Counted from the stretch's first letter, positions 42,447 to 52,677 are shown. The stretch: 64,000 nt of DNA from Mucilaginibacter achroorhodeus (GCF_007846095.1 NZ_VOEI01000002.1:744001-808000), one strand, 5' to 3'. Numbers and translations: made by a program. The notes: generated by a model not told the origin, from the sequence alone.

Positions 42447-42926
42447 AAAGTATTCTATTTAATGCCGCTGATATTTATGCGGCTGTGATCAAATAGCAAT
42501 ATGTGCTTGGTTAAAATCAAATGTCAGCAACCACAGATACACATGCTACTATTACAATAAACTTTAGAGAATTACCCTGTTTATTTAAAATTTTCAGATT
42601 AAAATTCTAAAACGCTAAAAAAGCAGCAGGATAAAGAGAAAAAAAGTCTGAATGACGCGGATAATAGTGTATTTTTTACAATAGGATAAATACACTAAGC
42701 AGGCAGTTAAAAAAGCGAATTTATAATGAAATTTCATGCTTAAAACAACTGTTTTAACGACATTTACATTAATCCTTAGCAGGACGTGATACGGCTGTAT
42801 AAAATACACTAAGCCGGTATCGGTTTTATCCAATGCCGGCCGTGTAAACTAACAAACTGAAACAATTATCAGGCGCTCTCACCAACGCCTTTTAAACACA
42901 AAAAAAACACGTTAATTACTCAAATC
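42447..42926. other. 480-base gap with palindrome and short direct repeat
   Basis: No convincing gene. TAGTGTATTT at 42665-42674 pairs with AAATACACTA at 42688-42697, and the 13-mer AAATACACTAAGC at 42688-42700 recurs at 42802-42814. The left arm region resembles the reverse of the presumed AraR motif (AGTGTATTTTTTACAAT). Function unknown. Confidence 0.5.
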
Positions 42927-44474
42927 TTATTTGAGTGCAAGTACCACTACCGAAATAGCTGGTAGCGTCACTTCTACCTTATTGCCTTTAACTACGACGC
43001 CTTTAAAAACAGCCTCTTTAACTTTGTCTGGCGAAGCGAAAGTATTGCAATCGCCGGTTTTAGCTGATGTAAGGATAGTACCGCTTACGTTTTTGAAGCT
43101 CTGACCATCTAAATTAAGCGTGATGGTTTGCTTTTTAGCAGGATCGATATTGGTTAAAGAAACATGCACTACCCCATCCTTATCTTTTGAAGCCGATGCT
43201 GATACGGCCGGCAACTTGTCTTTACCGAAACTATAATCGGTGTTGCTTACACGTGTTGGCAGCATGGTAGCATCCTGATGCACATTGTACATTTCCATTA
43301 CGTAATATGTAGGGGTAAGTATCATTTTGCTCTCTTTGGTAAGGATAACCGCCTGCAGTACATTAATACATTGCGCAAGGTTAGCCATACGTACCCTATC
43401 GGCGTGGTTGTTAAAGATGTTTAGCGTTGTTCCGGCTATCATAGCATCGCGCATTGTATTTTGCTGGTAAAGGAAACCCGGGTTGGTACCTTTCTCCACA
43501 TCATACCATCCACCCCATTCATCAACTACAAGCGCGATCTTTTTCTTTGGATCGTATTTATCCATAATACGGGCATGCTTGGTAACCAGCGAGTCCATTT
43601 GCAGGGTGCGCTGCATGGTGGTAAAGTACTGCTCGTCGCTAAAGCCTGTTGCAGGGCCTTTATGGTTCCACTCGATAACAGCATAATGATGCACGGCCAC
43701 ACCTTCTATGAGGTGTTGCGGGATGTTCTTCATCAAGGTCTCTGTCCAGTTGTAATCATCATCGCTGGCGCCTGATGCAACACGGAATATCTTGGTTTTC
43801 CCTTCTGAACTGCCCATGAAGGTTGAGTACTTACGAAACTCGTTAGCATAATACTCCGGCGTCATGTTACCACCGCATCCCCAGGCCTCGTTACCAACGC
43901 CCCAGAATTTCACGTTCCAGGGCTTATCCCTGCCGTTAGCTTTGCGCAGGTCAGACATCGGGTTTTTATTATCAGAGCCTGTATATTGTACCCAATCTGC
44001 CAGTTCCTGCACAGTGCCGCTTCCAACGTTACCGGCAACGTACGGCTCAGCACCCAATAACTCGCAGAGGTTAAGAAAATCATGTGTACCAAAGCTGTTA
44101 TCCTCTACAACGCCGCCCCACCATTTATTAACAATAGCCGGACGCTTGTCTTTAGGGCCTACGCCATCTTTCCAATGGTAAGTATCTGCAAAGCAGCCAC
44201 CCGGCCAGCGCAGCGATGGGATTTTCATTTTTTTTAGCGCTGCTACAACATCGTTACGCACACCATTGGTATTAGGTATCTTAGAGGTATCGCCCACGTA
44301 AAAACCATCGTAAATCCCTCGGCCCAAATGCTCGGCAAAATGGCTGTAGATATACTTGCTGATAACTGGATCTGCTGCCGTATTTTTCAGATCGATATCA
44401 ACAGTGGTTTGCGCCCGTGCAATAGCTACAGAAAATAACAAAGCACCAAAGCATGTAAAAAAGTGCAATTTCAT
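42927..44474 (-). CDS. alpha-L-arabinofuranosidase, GH51
   Basis: Exported glycosidase releasing arabinofuranose from arabinan or arabinoxylan side chains. Signal peptide residues 1-21 (MKLHFFTCFGALLFSVAIARA). The GH51 barrel carries the acid/base Glu196 in GVGNEAWGCGGN and the nucleophile Glu319 in VVDEWGGWYD, with LRWPGGCFADTYHW (88-101) at the substrate pocket. The C-terminal beta sandwich is complete. Length 515 aa. It has no araB-like neighbour on its own transcript but shares an upstream region with araR, carrying the presumed operators. Confidence 0.94.
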   Translation of the reverse strand: MKLHFFTCFGALLFSVAIARAQTTVDIDLKNTAADPVISKYIYSHFAEHLGRGIYDGFYVGDTSKIPNTNGVRNDVVAALKKMKIPSLRWPGGCFADTYHWKDGVGPKDKRPAIVNKWWGGVVEDNSFGTHDFLNLCELLGAEPYVAGNVGSGTVQELADWVQYTGSDNKNPMSDLRKANGRDKPWNVKFWGVGNEAWGCGGNMTPEYYANEFRKYSTFMGSSEGKTKIFRVASGASDDDYNWTETLMKNIPQHLIEGVAVHHYAVIEWNHKGPATGFSDEQYFTTMQRTLQMDSLVTKHARIMDKYDPKKKIALVVDEWGGWYDVEKGTNPGFLYQQNTMRDAMIAGTTLNIFNNHADRVRMANLAQCINVLQAVILTKESKMILTPTYYVMEMYNVHQDATMLPTRVSNTDYSFGKDKLPAVSASASKDKDGVVHVSLTNIDPAKKQTITLNLDGQSFKNVSGTILTSAKTGDCNTFASPDKVKEAVFKGVVVKGNKVEVTLPAISVVVLALK

Positions 44475-44858
44475 TATGTGTATTTAATGATGTGATCAAG
44501 CAAGAACAAGGCTGGTTAGGCCGTAAGCAACTCTAACTTTGAGAGGCTGTTTTATAACTGGTATTTAGCTACGAGCTAAACGTTAGCACAAGATAAAAAT
44601 TAATTGTATAAAAAACACTTTATTTTTAAATTTTATAATTTGCTCTACAGTCAAGTATATGGGATAGTTGCATCAACTTTAATTAATTTATAAACAACAC
44701 TTTATGGTTATAAGATTTTTAGATCATGATAATTTGAGCTGACTCAATAAGCCGGCAAATTGATGTTTTATATACACTTGTTTTAACATGTGTTGACCAG
44801 CATGAAAATTTATCGTTATAAATGATATTTTTACAAAGAAATTTTAACACAATTATAA
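44475..44858. promoter_or_regulatory. divergent regulatory region of GH51 gene and araR
   Basis: A 384-base A/T-rich region. TGTATAAAAAACACTT at 44605-44620 is identical to a site upstream of araB, and TTTATAAACAACACTTTAT at 44687-44705 differs from the same motif (extended to 19 bases) in two places. A weaker relative is near 44766-44780 (TTTTATATACACTTG). These are the likely AraR operators. Confidence 0.6.
44605..44620. promoter_or_regulatory. presumed AraR operator
   Basis: TGTATAAAAAACACTT with imperfect dyad symmetry (TGT...ACA). It is 131 bases before the GH51 start, and 16 of 16 bases match the site before araB. Confidence 0.6.
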
Positions 44859-45566
44859 ATGACCGGCTATAACAATGAAGCCCGTATTGTACAAGCTATT
44901 GACTGCCTGGTATTTGGATTTGACGGTGAAACGTTAAAGATACTGCTGATAAAAAGAGGCTTTCAGCCCGAAAAGGGAAAATGGAGCCTGATGGGCGGTT
45001 TCGCCAAGATGACCGAAAGCCTTGAGCAAGCATCCAACAGGGTTTTAAAGCAGCTTACCGGTCTTGATGGCATGTACCTTGAACAGTTGCATACCTTTAG
45101 CGAACCAAACCGCGATCCCGTTGAGCGCACCATTTCTACCGCATATTTCGCCCTTATAGATATCAACAAGTACAAACAGCAACTTAATGATGATTATCAT
45201 GCCGAGTGGTTCCCGTTAAAAAAGATGCCCAAATTGATATTTGACCAGCAGGAGATGGTTGAACTGGCGCTTAAACGCATCCGTTACAAAGCTGCCCTGC
45301 ACCCTATTTTATTTGAATTGCTACCGGGCAGATTTACGATACCACAGCTACAAATACTTTACGAAAGTGTTTACAATACCAAGATCGATAAACGTAATTT
45401 TAGTAAAAGGGTGCTCTCTACTGGACTATTGGTTAAGCAGGAAGAAAAAGACAAGTCGGGCTCAAAAAGAGGTGCGTTTTATTACCAGCTTAATATGCAG
45501 AAGTACTACGCCAAGTTCCAGGCGTTCCTTAATTTTATACCTAATCCTACCAATCTTATCAGTTAA
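44859..45566 (+). CDS. araR: Nudix-family arabinose regulator AraR
   Basis: A 235-aa transcription factor of the Nudix-related (NrtR-like) family: an N-terminal Nudix fold of about 140 residues and a C-terminal winged helix (RFTIPQLQILYESVYNTKIDKRNFSKRVL). The Nudix box has Gly47, Glu53 and Arg61, but the catalytic EUxEE part is VLKQL, so hydrolase activity is very unlikely. It should bind arabinose and release DNA, as shown for the Bacteroides AraR type. Its genomic place next to the arabinose genes supports this. It ends in a terminator shared with the symporter gene. Confidence 0.9.
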   Translation: MTGYNNEARIVQAIDCLVFGFDGETLKILLIKRGFQPEKGKWSLMGGFAKMTESLEQASNRVLKQLTGLDGMYLEQLHTFSEPNRDPVERTISTAYFALIDINKYKQQLNDDYHAEWFPLKKMPKLIFDQQEMVELALKRIRYKAALHPILFELLPGRFTIPQLQILYESVYNTKIDKRNFSKRVLSTGLLVKQEEKDKSGSKRGAFYYQLNMQKYYAKFQAFLNFIPNPTNLIS

Positions 45567-45591
45567 GTAATTCTTTAAAAATATGAATGTA

Positions 45592-45620
45592 AAAAGGCAG
45601 GGCTTACCACCCTGCCTTTT
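45592..45620. terminator. bidirectional terminator between araR and the symporter
   Basis: AAAAGGCAGGG at 45592-45602 pairs perfectly with CCCTGCCTTTT at 45610-45620. T-runs exist on both strands. Confidence 0.85.
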
Positions 45621-45640
45621 GCATTGATCAATATTCGATA

Positions 45641-47326
45641 TTACCAGAATAAGGTATAAATAGCTACCAAAATACCTGCAACGATTACTGCGCCTGCGGT
45701 AAAGGCCCTCGACATTTTGAACATGCTTGAATCTATTTCAAGGCCATTTGCTTTAACGCCTTTTGCGGTTTCAATTTTAGAAATTATGTACATACCGCCA
45801 ACACAGATCAGGAATACAAAACCCATACGATCAAGGAATGGGATCTCATAAACTTTGTCGGCGTTGAGCTTAGAGAAGCCGTAAGGCGACAGGAACTTAA
45901 GATTGGCAAAATGCGGCAGGAACTTAAAGAATACCGAGAATACAAAACCGCCGATCGTAGAGAATAAAGCGGCGTTTGATGTAGCCTTTTTCCAAAAGAA
46001 GCCCAACAGGAACATGGCCAAAATACCTGGGGATACAAAGCCTGTATATTCCTGTATGTATTGGAAGCCCTGTTTGCCTTCGCCCATCAATTGCTCACCA
46101 ATTACCAAAGACATCAGTACGCCCAAAAGCATAGCTACTACCACTGATATCTTACCCAGGTTAACCAGCTGGCGGTCATTAGCAGCAGGATTGATTGCCT
46201 TTTTATAAATATCGAGCGTAAAGATAGTGGCGATGCTGTTTGCCTTACCCGCCAGTGATGCTACAATAGCCGCTGTTAAAGCTGCAAACGATAGCCCCTT
46301 TAACCCGGATGGCAGGAGATTAAGCAGTGATGGGTAAGCCTTGTTAACATCAAGCGTGCCTTTTGAACTTAACATTTCCTGGTGGAACATCCCCTTTTGA
46401 TAAAGCACAAAGGCAGCTATGCCAGGGATAACCACGATAACCGGCATCAGGATCTTTAAGAACGCCCCGAATAATAAGCCACCACGCGCCGTTTTCAAAT
46501 TTGCGCCAAGGGCACGCTGTGTAATGTATTGGTTACAACCCCAGTAATTAAGATTTACGATCCACATACCGCCTATCAATACAGAAAGGCCGGGCAGATC
46601 AAGGTAATTAGGATTATCCTTTTTGAAAACCATGTGGAAGTGATCGCCGGCCTCGCGCTTCATGATGGTTAATCCGTTCAGGATACCGGTTGTGCCTGAT
46701 TTTTCGCTTAACAAATTCAAAGCGATGTAGCTGGCTACCAAACCACCCAATACCAGGAAGAACACCTGGATAACATCAGTATAACCAATCACCTTCATAC
46801 CGCCCAGGGTGATGATGATGGCAAACACAGCAAGGAAAGCAATACATATATTGATACCGATGCCCGAAATACCGCTAACGGCCAATGCACCCAGGTAAAG
46901 GATAGACATCAGGTTCACCACAATGTAAAGCAACAGCCAGAACACCGCCATGATCATGGCTACCGTTCCGTTGTACCGCTCATGCAGAAACTGCGGCATA
47001 GTAAAGATCTTATTGCGCAGGTAAACCGGAATAAAAAATATGCCCACTATCACCAGCGTTAAGCCGCCCATCAGCTCGTACGTTGATATAGCCAGCCCCA
47101 TTTTAAAGCCCGAGCCGCTCATGCCTATCATCTGCTCGGCAGAGATATTTGATGCAATTAGCGATGCACCAATGGCCCACCAGGTCAATGAACCTTCGGC
47201 CAAAAAGTAATCTTTTGATGTCGCATCCGCATTGTGCTTGCGCTTGTACACCCAAAAGCCATACAGTGAAACAATAACAAAATACACCAAAAAAACGGCG
47301 TAGTCTGCTCTGGTTAGTTCATTCAT
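45641..47326 (-). CDS. sodium/solute symporter, probably L-arabinose uptake
   Basis: A 561-aa inner membrane symporter of the SSS (SLC5) family with 13 or 14 helices. The family signature ASNISAEQMIGMSGSGFKMG is near residue 58, and DVIQVFFLVLGGL follows. It is the last gene of the operon araB-araD-GH27-araA-symporter, so L-arabinose is the likely cargo with Na+ as driver. This substrate is inferred from position only; other sugars remain possible. AGGAG lies 10 bases before the ATG, a rare clear ribosome site in this window. Confidence 0.9.
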   Translation of the reverse strand: MNELTRADYAVFLVYFVIVSLYGFWVYKRKHNADATSKDYFLAEGSLTWWAIGASLIASNISAEQMIGMSGSGFKMGLAISTYELMGGLTLVIVGIFFIPVYLRNKIFTMPQFLHERYNGTVAMIMAVFWLLLYIVVNLMSILYLGALAVSGISGIGINICIAFLAVFAIIITLGGMKVIGYTDVIQVFFLVLGGLVASYIALNLLSEKSGTTGILNGLTIMKREAGDHFHMVFKKDNPNYLDLPGLSVLIGGMWIVNLNYWGCNQYITQRALGANLKTARGGLLFGAFLKILMPVIVVIPGIAAFVLYQKGMFHQEMLSSKGTLDVNKAYPSLLNLLPSGLKGLSFAALTAAIVASLAGKANSIATIFTLDIYKKAINPAANDRQLVNLGKISVVVAMLLGVLMSLVIGEQLMGEGKQGFQYIQEYTGFVSPGILAMFLLGFFWKKATSNAALFSTIGGFVFSVFFKFLPHFANLKFLSPYGFSKLNADKVYEIPFLDRMGFVFLICVGGMYIISKIETAKGVKANGLEIDSSMFKMSRAFTAGAVIVAGILVAIYTLFW

Positions 47327-47384
47327 TTTAGGTTCTCCTCAATAATTTAATCGGTGGTAATTGGTTTAATTAGGTATAGAACAT

Positions 47385-48881
47385 TTAATTGGTTTTATAG
47401 TAATTGTCGTTCCATCTCAGCTGGTTAAGCAGATCAGGCAATTTAGTATCTTTTCCGATACGGATAAACTCGAGGCCGGCCATATCCGCGAAATCCTGCA
47501 TGTGCTCTGCAGTGAGGTTTTGGCTGTACGCGGTATGGTGAGCACCACCTGCGTATATCCACGCTGCGCAACCGGTTTTCATATCCGGCAGTGGTTTCCA
47601 TAACACCCTTGCTATCGGCAATTTAGGCAGGTCTTCTATTGGGTCAATAGCTTCCACCTCATTCACAATCAACCTAAAACGGTTACCCATATCAACCAAA
47701 GAAGCATTGAATGCCGGTCCTGCAGCCACGTTAAAAACCAAACGCGCAGGATCTGCCTTACCGCCAATACCTAACGGATGCACTTCGAGCCTGGCCTTGC
47801 CATTGCTTAATGATGCATCTATCTCCAGCATGTGCGAACCTAAAACCAGTGCGTTATTAGGGTCAAAATGATAGGTGTAATCTTCCATAAAGGCGTTACC
47901 ACCTGCTAAACCCGAACCCATTACTTTGCAGGCACGCACCAAAGCAGCGGTTTTCCAGTCGCCTTCACCGGCAAAGCCAAAGCCGTCGGCCATCAGGCGT
48001 TGTGCAGCTATACCCGGTAATTGCAGCATTCCGTGCAGGTCTTCAAACGTATCGGTAAAGCCTTTAAAGCCACCGTTTGTTAAAAATTTGCGCAGACCAA
48101 GCTCTATCCTTGCTGCCTCATAAACAGAAGAATGCTTATCGCCGCCTTTTTGCAGCGAAGCATCCATGGTATAAGTAGCCTCGTATTCTTTGATCAGTGT
48201 GTCAATCTCTGATTCATTTACGCTATTGATCACCGCTACCAGGTCGCCTACACCGTAAGTATTAACGGAGTACCCAAACTTTAATTCGGCCTCTACTTTA
48301 TCACCTTCAGTTACCGCAACATAGCGCATATTATCGCCTATACGCGCAAATTTAGCGCCCTGCCAATCGTGCCAACCGGCAGCGGCGCGGCACCAGGTAT
48401 CAATTTGGCCCAACACTTCCGGGTCTTGCCAGTGGCCAACAACTACTTTACGGTTCTTGCGCATGCGCGATACAATAAAACCGAACTCGCGGTCGCCGTG
48501 GGCGCTTTGGTTAAGGTTCATGAAGTCCATATCTATCGAACTCCATGGTATATCGCGGTTATATTGCGTATGCAGATGCAGCATTGGTTTTTGCAGGATG
48601 CTAAGACCTCTTATCCACATTTTGGCCGGCGAAAAAGTGTGCATCCAGGTGATGATACCGATACAGTTCTCGGCAACGTTTGCTGCAGAAAGCGTTGCAT
48701 ATATTTCTTCCGGACTTTTAACAACCGGTTTGTAAACCACAGTTACAGGGATGTTTTTAGCTTCATTTAAACCGCTGGCTATGTGTTGCGAGTGCTCTGC
48801 AACCAAACGCAGGGTTTCTTCTCCGTACAAATGCTGACTACCGGTTATAAACCAAACTTCAAAGCTTTTAAGATCTATCAT
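47385..48881 (-). CDS. araA: L-arabinose isomerase
   Basis: Converts L-arabinose to L-ribulose in the cytoplasm. At 498 aa it is normal. The start [24 protein letters not shown] and the conserved [44 protein letters not shown] region are diagnostic. The metal-binding Glu and His positions appear intact ([20 protein letters not shown]). Part of the arabinose operon, 13 bases after the GH27 stop. Confidence 0.97.
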   Translation of the reverse strand: MIDLKSFEVWFITGSQHLYGEETLRLVAEHSQHIASGLNEAKNIPVTVVYKPVVKSPEEIYATLSAANVAENCIGIITWMHTFSPAKMWIRGLSILQKPMLHLHTQYNRDIPWSSIDMDFMNLNQSAHGDREFGFIVSRMRKNRKVVVGHWQDPEVLGQIDTWCRAAAGWHDWQGAKFARIGDNMRYVAVTEGDKVEAELKFGYSVNTYGVGDLVAVINSVNESEIDTLIKEYEATYTMDASLQKGGDKHSSVYEAARIELGLRKFLTNGGFKGFTDTFEDLHGMLQLPGIAAQRLMADGFGFAGEGDWKTAALVRACKVMGSGLAGGNAFMEDYTYHFDPNNALVLGSHMLEIDASLSNGKARLEVHPLGIGGKADPARLVFNVAAGPAFNASLVDMGNRFRLIVNEVEAIDPIEDLPKLPIARVLWKPLPDMKTGCAAWIYAGGAHHTAYSQNLTAEHMQDFADMAGLEFIRIGKDTKLPDLLNQLRWNDNYYKTN

Positions 48882-48894
48882 GTTTTATGTTTTG

Positions 48895-50277
48895 TTATTT
48901 ATTGATAGGCGACAACCTTAGCAGGGCTGCACCATGTTTTTTAATTTTTTGCTGATATGTATTTTGATGAGTGCCGGCGTTTTGCCTCTCCCAAAGGTTA
49001 CGAATAGCTATCTTTCCAACCATCCCAAGTTTATTAAGATCGAGGGCCACCTCACCGTCTTTCTCCTGCAGGTTAAAAACGGCTGCATAAATATCTTTTG
49101 AGGCAGGTACCTTTGAATACCACACCATGCTTTCGTTGTTGTGGTAAAGTTCTTTAGGATCCTCGCCTTTTTGGTTAACGGCCAATACCTCAGGGTTATT
49201 CAACAATTTCAGATCAAATGGGCGGTTCTCTGGCATGTTGCCACCCATCATCAACGGCGAACGGAAAATACACCAGAAGGTCATGTGGGTAAGTAATTCA
49301 TCATCGGTAAACCTACTGTAACGTTCGGGGCCTACCGGGCCGCGTTTTGATAGCTTGCCAATCTGCAGCATATCACAATCTGGCCAGTGGCCAGGGCCGC
49401 CAATGCCCTGCCAGTTGCGGGCATAGTTAAACATGTTCATCAACTCCTTCCAGCTATCCCAAAAATCATCGGCCATACGCCATTGGTTGGCATACTGTTT
49501 TACATGGTTGGCTTCTTTTACTGGAGTTTCACCCGGGGAAATGCTCAGCACCATCGGCCTTTTGCTGTGTTTTATAGCTTTGGCGTAACCTTCAATTTCG
49601 GCGGCATGGTATGGGCGGGATATATCATCCACCTTAATAAAATCAACACCCCATGAGGCATACAGGTCAAGGATGGAATTGAGATATTCCTGCGCACCGG
49701 GCTTGTTCATATCCAGGCCGTACATATGGTTCATCCACTCGCATTTGGATGTGGTATCGGCGATCATATCTGCTGTGATACCCTTTGCACCCAGTACAGG
49801 TGTTTTTGACCAAACGGCCTGCCGCGGGATGCCTCTCATTACGTGTATGCCAAATTTTAAACCCAGGCTATGCACATAATCGCCAAGTGGTTTAAACCCT
49901 TTACCCCCAAAGGCCGACGGAAACTTTGTAGGCTGCGGCAGCAACCGCCCCCACTTGTCCATAGTTAGCCAGGGTATAAAAGAGCCATCATATAAATTTT
50001 GCTGAAATGGATTGCCGATCTTACTTCCCGGAGGGTTATCGTATGACCAAAGAAAATCGACCACTATATATTGCCAGCCATAGGGCTTTAAGTATTTGGC
50101 AAGATAGGCAGCATTGGCTTTCACCTCACTTTCGTGCACTGCCGAGCCAAAACAGTTATAGCTGTTCCAGCCCATTGGCGGCGTTAGCGCAACGCTTTGT
50201 GCTTTCGCGAGGTTATCGCTAAGCATTATGGCAATGAGCGCTATAACAATACTCCTTAACATTACCCTATTGGCCAT
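48895..50277 (-). CDS. GH27 glycosidase in the arabinose operon
   Basis: A 460-aa exported enzyme (signal peptide to about residue 26). The nucleophile is Asp217 in FIKVDDIS and the acid/base is Asp270 in WRMADDFWDSW, both as in GH27. The family alpha-galactosidases have a paired Asp-Asp in the WxxxDDxW substrate loop; here it is Asp74-Phe75 (VVDFLWSY). That pair contacts O4 and O6 of galactose, so a sugar without C6 such as beta-L-arabinopyranose would fit, in line with its place between araD and araA. Specificity is inferred. The start overlaps araD by 11 bases. Confidence 0.85.
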   Translation of the reverse strand: MANRVMLRSIVIALIAIMLSDNLAKAQSVALTPPMGWNSYNCFGSAVHESEVKANAAYLAKYLKPYGWQYIVVDFLWSYDNPPGSKIGNPFQQNLYDGSFIPWLTMDKWGRLLPQPTKFPSAFGGKGFKPLGDYVHSLGLKFGIHVMRGIPRQAVWSKTPVLGAKGITADMIADTTSKCEWMNHMYGLDMNKPGAQEYLNSILDLYASWGVDFIKVDDISRPYHAAEIEGYAKAIKHSKRPMVLSISPGETPVKEANHVKQYANQWRMADDFWDSWKELMNMFNYARNWQGIGGPGHWPDCDMLQIGKLSKRGPVGPERYSRFTDDELLTHMTFWCIFRSPLMMGGNMPENRPFDLKLLNNPEVLAVNQKGEDPKELYHNNESMVWYSKVPASKDIYAAVFNLQEKDGEVALDLNKLGMVGKIAIRNLWERQNAGTHQNTYQQKIKKHGAALLRLSPINK

Positions 50278-50968
50278 AATATGAATCCGGACCGTGTTTG
50301 CGCTGATAGTGCTTATTTATGAGTGCGTCTTTAAGGCGTGGTGCATTGGCGTTGATCTGCTCTGTAAGATAGGCCATTTGCGCAACCGACTCCAGCACGG
50401 CGCTGTTATAAACGGCTTTCTCAGCTGTTTTGCCCCAGGTAAAAGGAGCGTGGTTACCTACCAATACCATCTCAACTTTTTTAGGGTCTAACCCTTTCTC
50501 TTTGAAATGATCCAGTATTTGAAAACCGGTTTGGTATTCATAATTACCTTGTATCAGTTCATCGCTCATTGGTGGCGCGCAGGGTATGTCTGTTGTTAAA
50601 TGGTCGGCATGCGTTGTACCGAAAATGGGTATACACCGTTGCGATTGCGCCCATGCGGTAGCGTAGGTAGAGTGAGTATGTACTATACCATTGATACCTT
50701 CCCAATGCTTATATAAAACCGCGTGGGTTAAAGTATCTGATGATGGGCGCAGGTCACCCTCGATAGTGTTACCGTCAAAATCAACGATCACCATCTTCTC
50801 CGGCGTTAGCTGGCTGTATGGAACACCACTTGGCTTAATGGCAAACACACCCAGATCACGGTCTGCTGCACTTACATTACCAAAGGTAAACAGCACCAGC
50901 CCGAGCTGTGGTAACTGCATATTGGCTTCGTAAGCCGTTTGTTTGATATGTTGATACTTGCTCATCAT
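50267..50968 (-). CDS. araD: L-ribulose-5-phosphate 4-epimerase
   Basis: Zn-dependent class II aldolase-like epimerase, giving D-xylulose 5-phosphate. 233 aa. The metal ligands are in GIVHTHSTYATAW and GTTHADH, plus a later histidine in GNHAPFTWG. The phosphate-binding SGVPYSQLTPEKM is present. It starts one base inside the araB stop and runs 11 bases into the GH27 gene, so translation is tightly coupled. Confidence 0.96.
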   Translation of the reverse strand: MMSKYQHIKQTAYEANMQLPQLGLVLFTFGNVSAADRDLGVFAIKPSGVPYSQLTPEKMVIVDFDGNTIEGDLRPSSDTLTHAVLYKHWEGINGIVHTHSTYATAWAQSQRCIPIFGTTHADHLTTDIPCAPPMSDELIQGNYEYQTGFQILDHFKEKGLDPKKVEMVLVGNHAPFTWGKTAEKAVYNSAVLESVAQMAYLTEQINANAPRLKDALINKHYQRKHGPDSYYGQ

Positions 50969-52677
50969 TATAAAGTTTCGCCGGCCTCCACCTCATGCTT
51001 TTTAGATACCTGCGTGGCAATAAAATCACCTAAGGCCCCGTATTGCTGATAACGCTGGTTATAGACCTCGTGATTTGCTGCGTTAGGTTCATAAGACACA
51101 TCAAACCCACCGCCCATTGCGTCCATTGCTTGTTCTACCGTTTCATAAACGCCTGCCACAACCGCAGCAAACATAGCGGCCCCCAAAGCGCAGGTGTGTT
51201 TGTGCTGGTGGATGCGAATAGGCATGCCCAATACGTCGGCCATGGTTTGCATTACAAATTCTGATTTTTTGGCAACACCACCAATGCCGATGATGCCCTT
51301 AACCGGGATACCCTCGCGGATAAAACGGTCGACAATACTTTTAGCACCAAAACAGGTTGCCTCTACCAGTGCACGGAAAACACGCGGCGCATCAGACCCC
51401 AACCCTAAGCCTGTAATGGCGCCACTAAGCAGTTGATTAGCATCGGGGGTGCGGCGACCGTTAAACCAGTCTATAGCCAGTTCATTCACCTCATCTATTG
51501 GCAAGGCGGCTGCTTGTTTACTTAATTCAGGAATGATCTTATCCAGCATCTCGGCTTTCAATGCCTCTGCCACTTCAGGAGTGATCAATTTTGTTTGATC
51601 GAGAAGATTGTTAAGTGGCCATGACAATAGGTTTTTAAACCATGCATATGTATCGCCAAACGCTGACTGACCAGCCTCTAAGCCAATCATACCCGGTATA
51701 ACCGATCCGTTTACTTGCCCGCAGATACCTTTTACCAGGTTACCCTCAATTTCATTAGCTGGTGCAACCAAAATATCACAGGTTGATGTACCCATTACCT
51801 TGCTGAGGTGATAGGGTTCTATCTGCCCGCCAACGGCCCCCATGTGTGCATCAAAAGCACCAACGCCAATTTTCACGTCGGCTGGCAGGCCCAATCTGTC
51901 CGCCCATTCCTGGCTTATTGTACCGGCAGCAACATCAGATGTGTAAGTATCCTTAAATAACCTGCCCGTAAATCCTGCCAACAGCGGGTCAAGCGACGAA
52001 AAGAAATCATCTGGCGGCAAGCCACCAAATTCTTCGGCCCATAGCGCTTTGTGCCCTGCAGCGCAACGGCTGCGTTTTATTTCTGCGGCATTATTGCCAC
52101 CAGTTAATAAAAATGGCACCCAATCGCAATGCTCTACCCACGAATGACATGCCGACCTAACTTGTTCGTCAACACGTAATATGTGAAGCAGCTTTGCCCA
52201 AAACCACTCCGAAGAGTAAATACCACCTACGTATTGCAAATAGTTGGTATCAAACTTTGTGGCGTGTTCATTGATCTCTGCAGCTTCTTTGGTAGAGGTA
52301 TGGTCTTTCCAAAGTACAAACATGGCGTTCGGATTGCTCTCGAACTCTGGTAGTAAAGCCAGGGGCGTACCTGCTTCATCTACCGCAACAGGCGATGAGC
52401 CTGTAGTATCAACAGATATACCTTTTACCTGAGCCGCAATTTTATCGCCACCGGCAAGCTTGATACATTCTTTAATAGTTTGCTCCAGCCCGTCAATATA
52501 ATCGAGCGGATGTTGCCTGAACTGGTTAGCAGCAGGTTTGCAGTATAGCCCTTTTTTCCAGCGCTGATATTCGTGTACGGCAGATGCAAGCTCCTGCCCG
52601 TTTGAAGCATCGACCAAAACAGAACGCACAGAGTCCGTCCCGTAATCGACACCAATAACATATTGGTTCAAATCCAT
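50968..52677 (-). CDS. araB: L-ribulokinase
   Basis: FGGY-family carbohydrate kinase, phosphorylating L-ribulose. 569 aa. The start MDLNQYVIGVDYGTDSVRSVLVD has the phosphate-binding DYGTDSVR. SVDTTGSSPVAVDE, VGAFDAHMGAVGG and the C-terminal GGVAKKSEFVMQTMADVLG and CALGAAMFAA are as in AraB. First gene of the five-gene arabinose operon. The A/T-rich upstream region carries the presumed operator. Confidence 0.97.
   Translation of the reverse strand: MDLNQYVIGVDYGTDSVRSVLVDASNGQELASAVHEYQRWKKGLYCKPAANQFRQHPLDYIDGLEQTIKECIKLAGGDKIAAQVKGISVDTTGSSPVAVDEAGTPLALLPEFESNPNAMFVLWKDHTSTKEAAEINEHATKFDTNYLQYVGGIYSSEWFWAKLLHILRVDEQVRSACHSWVEHCDWVPFLLTGGNNAAEIKRSRCAAGHKALWAEEFGGLPPDDFFSSLDPLLAGFTGRLFKDTYTSDVAAGTISQEWADRLGLPADVKIGVGAFDAHMGAVGGQIEPYHLSKVMGTSTCDILVAPANEIEGNLVKGICGQVNGSVIPGMIGLEAGQSAFGDTYAWFKNLLSWPLNNLLDQTKLITPEVAEALKAEMLDKIIPELSKQAAALPIDEVNELAIDWFNGRRTPDANQLLSGAITGLGLGSDAPRVFRALVEATCFGAKSIVDRFIREGIPVKGIIGIGGVAKKSEFVMQTMADVLGMPIRIHQHKHTCALGAAMFAAVVAGVYETVEQAMDAMGGGFDVSYEPNAANHEVYNQRYQQYGALGDFIATQVSKKHEVEAGETL

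Noticed and set aside
42615..42833. 72-codon open frame, minus strand
   Set aside because: It starts with a TTG, has no family resemblance or ribosome site, and covers the inverted-repeat region. Its composition looks like chance A/T-rich sequence.
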